A model generated the notes under the pieces. It made no database searches and was not told where the DNA came from. It saw only the letters and a list, made by a program, of their open reading frames with translations. The position numbers and the translations under genes were made by a program. DNA of 64,000 bases from JAYPAN01 sp049597955 (lineage in GTDB: Bacteria > Pseudomonadota > Alphaproteobacteria > RS24): the NCBI GenBank assembly GCA_049597955.1, contig JBMYND010000007.1, forward strand, positions 43,835 through 107,834, given 5' to 3'. Positions 61,447 to 64,000 of this stretch are shown one piece after another. Numbering within the stretch: position 1 is the first letter of the stretch; every line of letters starts with the position of its first letter.

Positions 61447-61740
61447 CTACAACCCTGTGGTCACGTCAATGGCGTGACCTTCCTCAAGCGTGACAATTGC
61501 CTGCTTGATATCATTTTGCTTGCCGCGAATACCACGGAAACGCTTAACCTTGCCCTTGCGGCGCAATGTGTTGACGGCTTTGACTTTCACATCAAACAGC
61601 GCCTCCACAGCTTCCTTAATGACTTTCTTGTCGGCATCCAGCGCGACTTTGAAAACCACTTGATTATTTTCCGACGCCATGGTCGATTTCTCGGTAATTA
61701 CCGGCATGCGGATAACGTCATAATATTGCTCGCGGCTCAT
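61447..61740 (-). CDS. rplW: 50S ribosomal protein L23
   Basis: A 97-residue protein: YDVIRMPVITEKSTMASENN and VKAVNTLRRKGKVKRFRGIRG. Located at the tunnel exit. ATGA overlap with rplD. Confidence 0.97.
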   Translation of the reverse strand: MSREQYYDVIRMPVITEKSTMASENNQVVFKVALDADKKVIKEAVEALFDVKVKAVNTLRRKGKVKRFRGIRGKQNDIKQAIVTLEEGHAIDVTTGL

Positions 61741-62357
61741 TTGAAACGCTCCTCAAGGCTGGACAATGCGGCTTTGGTCAGCACCAGCTTATTGCGCCGC
61801 AAAATGTCATAAACATTGATGCCCTGCGCCGGCAGCACATCAATTTGCGCTATATTGCGGGCCGCGCGGGCGAATTTTTCATCAACCTGCGCGCCGTCAA
61901 TAATCAACGCATTGTCAATGCCAAGCTTACCAAGCTGCTTGCGCAGGGAAGCGGTTTTACCGTCTTTTGACGTCGCCTCATCAAGCACAATCAGCGTGTC
62001 ACCGGCATTTTTCGAGGACAGCGCCATTTTCAGCGCCAAAGCCCGCACTTTTTTTGGCAGCTCGGTGGCGTGAGAGCGCACAACCGGCCCATGGGCGCGA
62101 CCGCCGCCAATAAAGATATTCGACTTGCGATTGCCGTGACGCGCACCGCCGCCGCCCTTTTGGCGACCAAATTTCTTGCCTGTGCCGGAAATCTCGCCAC
62201 GCTGCTTGGTTTTATGCGTGCCGGCCTGACGTTTGGCAAGCTGGTATGTAACCATGCGCTGCAAAATATCAGCGCGCGGCTCAATCCCGAAAATCGCCTC
62301 GTTCAAATCAACCGAGCCGTCCGTCTTGGCGTCCAGTGTTGTTACCTCGGCTTTCAT
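61737..62357 (-). CDS. rplD: 50S ribosomal protein L4
   Basis: A 206-residue protein: MVTYQLAKRQAGTHKTKQRGEI, GTGKKFGRQKGGGGARHGNRK, and the closing LRRNKLVLTKAALSSLEERF. ATG 62357 shares one base with the rplC TGA (TGATG). L4 is the S10-operon autoregulator in E. coli. Confidence 0.98.
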   Translation of the reverse strand: MKAEVTTLDAKTDGSVDLNEAIFGIEPRADILQRMVTYQLAKRQAGTHKTKQRGEISGTGKKFGRQKGGGGARHGNRKSNIFIGGGRAHGPVVRSHATELPKKVRALALKMALSSKNAGDTLIVLDEATSKDGKTASLRKQLGKLGIDNALIIDGAQVDEKFARAARNIAQIDVLPAQGINVYDILRRNKLVLTKAALSSLEERFK

Positions 62358-63247
62358 CACTCGGCATCCTTCTCTTTATCATCAGCATCTGAGGCCTCAT
62401 CTGAGGCCTCATCAGAAGCTTCATCAGTTGCCGCCTCTTCTGCTGTCGCTTCCGCAACCGGAGCGTCATCGGCAGCCGCCACTTCTTCTGCAACCACTTC
62501 TTCAACGGGGGCTTCTTCAACCGGAGCCTCCGCCGTATCGTCAACGGCTTCTGCAGGTGCTTCGTCTTCGGCAATTTCGACCAATGCGGCGGGCAAAGGA
62601 AGGCCGTCCGGCAATGGCCGCTTAACGGCATCGCGCAGCAAAATCCAGCCACCCTTGGCACCGGGCACTGCGCCTTTAACCATCAGCAAGCCGCGCTCCG
62701 TATCAGTTTTCACGACCGTCAAATTCTGCACAGTCACACGGACATCGCCCATATGACCGGCCATTTTCTTGCCCTTAAAAACTTTACCCGGATCTTGGCA
62801 CTGACCGGTCGAGCCATGCGAACGGTGCGAAATAGACACGCCATGCGAGGCACGCAAACCACCAAAATTATGCCGCTTCATGGCACCGGCGAAACCGCGC
62901 CCGATAGAAACGCCGGTTGCGTCAACATGCTGGCCTTCCAGAAAATGATTGGCCGCCAGTTCAGCACCGACATCAATCATATTGTCAGGGCTCACGCGAA
63001 ACTCCGCCAAACGCCGCTTCGGCTCAACCCGCGCATTGGCAAAATGCCCGCGCATGGCTTTGCTGGTGCGGTTGACTTTGGCAAAGCCCGAACCAAGCTG
63101 CACAGCCGTATAGCCGTCACGCTCTTCGGTTCGCTGGGCCACCACCTGGCATTTATCGAGTTTCAGCACAGTTACCGGAACATGCTGGCCGCTCTCGGTA
63201 AACAGGCGGGTCATCCCGACTTTTTGAACTATTAATCCCGAACGCAT
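62357..63247 (-). CDS. rplC: 50S ribosomal protein L3 with long acidic C-terminal extension
   Basis: L3 core (residues 1-224) with MRSGLIVQKVGMTRLF, GFAGAMKRHNFGGLRASHG, RSHGSTGQCQDPGKVFKGKKMAGHMG and GAVPGAKGGWILLRD. Residues about 225-296 are an Ala/Glu/Asp tail with repeats such as DEASDEASDEASD, absent from the usual 205-215-residue L3. ATG 63247 is preferred to GTG 63265. The extension is in frame and read with no stop, so looks real. Confidence 0.96.
   Translation of the reverse strand: MRSGLIVQKVGMTRLFTESGQHVPVTVLKLDKCQVVAQRTEERDGYTAVQLGSGFAKVNRTSKAMRGHFANARVEPKRRLAEFRVSPDNMIDVGAELAANHFLEGQHVDATGVSIGRGFAGAMKRHNFGGLRASHGVSISHRSHGSTGQCQDPGKVFKGKKMAGHMGDVRVTVQNLTVVKTDTERGLLMVKGAVPGAKGGWILLRDAVKRPLPDGLPLPAALVEIAEDEAPAEAVDDTAEAPVEEAPVEEVVAEEVAAADDAPVAEATAEEAATDEASDEASDEASDADDKEKDAE
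62389..62424 (-). repeat. 12-base tandem repeat in the rplC tail
   Basis: CTGAGGCCTCAT occurs twice in a row (62389-62400, 62401-62412), followed by a degenerate third copy. It encodes the DEASDEASDEAS run in the L3 extension. Confidence 0.85.
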
Positions 63248-63271
63248 TTGGTCAGGTCTCCTCACTTGGCC

Positions 63272-63583
63272 CTAAAGCTTAATCTGCACATCGACGCCGG
63301 CAGGCAGGTCGAGTTTCATCAGGGCATCAACGGTTTGCGGTGTCGGATCGACAATATCGAGCATGCGCTTATGGGTGCGCATTTCAAATTGCTCGCGGCT
63401 TTTCTTGTCAATATGCGGCCCGCGCAGAACCGTAAATTTCTCAATATGGGTCGGAAGCGGTATCGGCCCGCGCACATTGGCACCCGTCCGTTTGGCCGTA
63501 TTCAGAATCTCGCGCGCCGAATTATCCAGCACACGATGGTCAAACGCTTTCAGGCGAATCCGAATGTTTTGATTTTGAACCAT
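63272..63583 (-). CDS. rpsJ: 30S ribosomal protein S10
   Basis: A 103-residue protein: QNQNIRIRLKAFDHRVLDNSA and GPIPLPTHIEKFTVLRGPHIDKKSREQFEMRTHKR. First gene of the S10 cluster, just after the tuf terminator. Confidence 0.98.
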   Translation of the reverse strand: MVQNQNIRIRLKAFDHRVLDNSAREILNTAKRTGANVRGPIPLPTHIEKFTVLRGPHIDKKSREQFEMRTHKRMLDIVDPTPQTVDALMKLDLPAGVDVQIKL

Positions 63584-63600
63584 ATCTTGTTCCCGTTCCC

Positions 63601-63631
63601 AAAAAAGAAGCGCGCCCCCGAAAGGGCGCGC
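63601..63631 (-). terminator. Rho-independent terminator after tuf
   Basis: Perfect eight-base stem GCGCGCCC/GGGCGCGC with a six-base loop, followed on the minus strand by TTCTTTTTT. It lies between tuf and rpsJ; no clear promoter is visible in the 57-base gap, so rpsJ may depend on readthrough or an undetected promoter. Confidence 0.85.
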
Positions 63632-63641
63632 CTGTTAATGC

Positions 63642-64000
63642 CTACTCAATAATTGCGGCGACGACGCCGGCACCGACGGTGCGTCCGCCTTCACGAATGG
63701 CGAAGCGCAGCTTCTCTTCCATCGCAATCGGCACAATCAATTCGACTTCCATCTCAATATTATCGCCCGGCATCACCATTTCCGTGCCGGAAGGCAGGCT
63801 CACAACACCCGTCACATCCGTCGTCCGGAAATAAAATTGCGGACGGTAATTGGTGAAAAACGGCGTGTGGCGACCGCCCTCTTCTTTCGTCAGAATATAG
63901 GCTTCGGCCTTAAACTTCGTATGCGGCGTGATAGACCCCGGCGCGCACAAAACCTGACCGCGCTCAACTTCCTCACGCTTGGTGCCACGCAGCAGCACAC
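63642..64000 (-). CDS. tuf: Elongation factor Tu, C-terminal part (5' end outside window)
   Basis: The last 119 or so residues of EF-Tu, domains 2-3: LLRGTKREEVERGQVLCAPGS, FTNYRPQFYFRTTDVTGVV, MVMPGDNIEMEVELIVPIAMEE and RTVGAGVVAAIIE. Lies upstream of the S10 cluster, the usual position; a second tuf copy is common in this class. The frame is open to the window edge. Confidence 0.97.
   Translation of the reverse strand, partial: VLLRGTKREEVERGQVLCAPGSITPHTKFKAEAYILTKEEGGRHTPFFTNYRPQFYFRTTDVTGVVSLPSGTEMVMPGDNIEMEVELIVPIAMEEKLRFAIREGGRTVGAGVVAAIIE

Overview
The window is a 64 kb stretch of an alphaproteobacterial chromosome. The evidence is the gene set and its order: gatC-gatA-gatB, pyrB paired with a catalytically degenerate dihydroorotase, topA-rnr-DUF983-NUDIX-rpmG-DUF3572, a DinB with an N-terminal Cys-rich segment, MipZ, an ATP12-type F1 assembly chaperone, DUF1489, an APS-type CysH, propionyl-CoA carboxylase, and an S10-spc-alpha ribosomal cluster with adk between secY and rpsM and no rpmJ there. 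A marine, SAR116- or Rhodospirillales-like lineage is a reasonable guess, but nothing in the window names the genus. Genes are densely packed; no stretch over 300 bases lacks a gene. I see no insertion sequence, prophage, integrase, CRISPR array or replication origin.

Layout. 1-1880: end of an enoyl-CoA hydratase and a membrane-anchored serine hydrolase. 1952-5207 (minus): gatCAB, the tRNA-dependent amidotransferase. 5318-12587 (plus): ruvX, pyrB-pyrC' (pyrimidine synthesis), plsY, dprA, topA. 12598-20492 (plus): rnr, DUF983, NUDIX, rpmG with promoter and terminator, DUF3572, a HAD-like protein, dinB, RidA-like and FemAB/GNAT-like proteins. 20497-24372 (minus): a 1291-residue RTX protein with a serralysin-type metalloprotease domain, the most accessory-looking gene. 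24543-30389: HIT protein, clpS-clpA, a D,D-carboxypeptidase with SPOR domain, and mipZ coupled to a membrane J-domain protein. 30508-36935: SDR, aldehyde dehydrogenase, panC, DUF1489, kelch protein, mgtE, MAPEG protein. 36982-43624: small acidic protein, methyltransferase, Baeyer-Villiger-type monooxygenase, YeiH-type exporter, tRNA-Leu(GAG), cysH and siroheme synthase N-domain protein, lipB. 43628-49580 (minus): pccB-pccA, an RluC-type pseudouridine synthase, a HAD phosphatase and ATP12 chaperone. 49673-64000 (minus): tuf (partial), a terminator, then 27 genes from rpsJ to rplQ.

Most of the window is core metabolism and information processing, much of it translationally coupled through ATGA, TAATG or TGATG junctions. 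The clearest departures from textbook genes are: the RTX protease, whose catalytic domain follows rather than precedes its large RTX arrays and which carries a duplicated module with an EF-hand-like loop; the PyrC homologue lacking the metal ligands of dihydroorotase; ribosomal protein L3 with an acidic tail of about 70 residues; and several short tandem repeats at gene ends. I did not find a clearly new multi-gene system. These points are offered as candidates, with the checks that would settle them.
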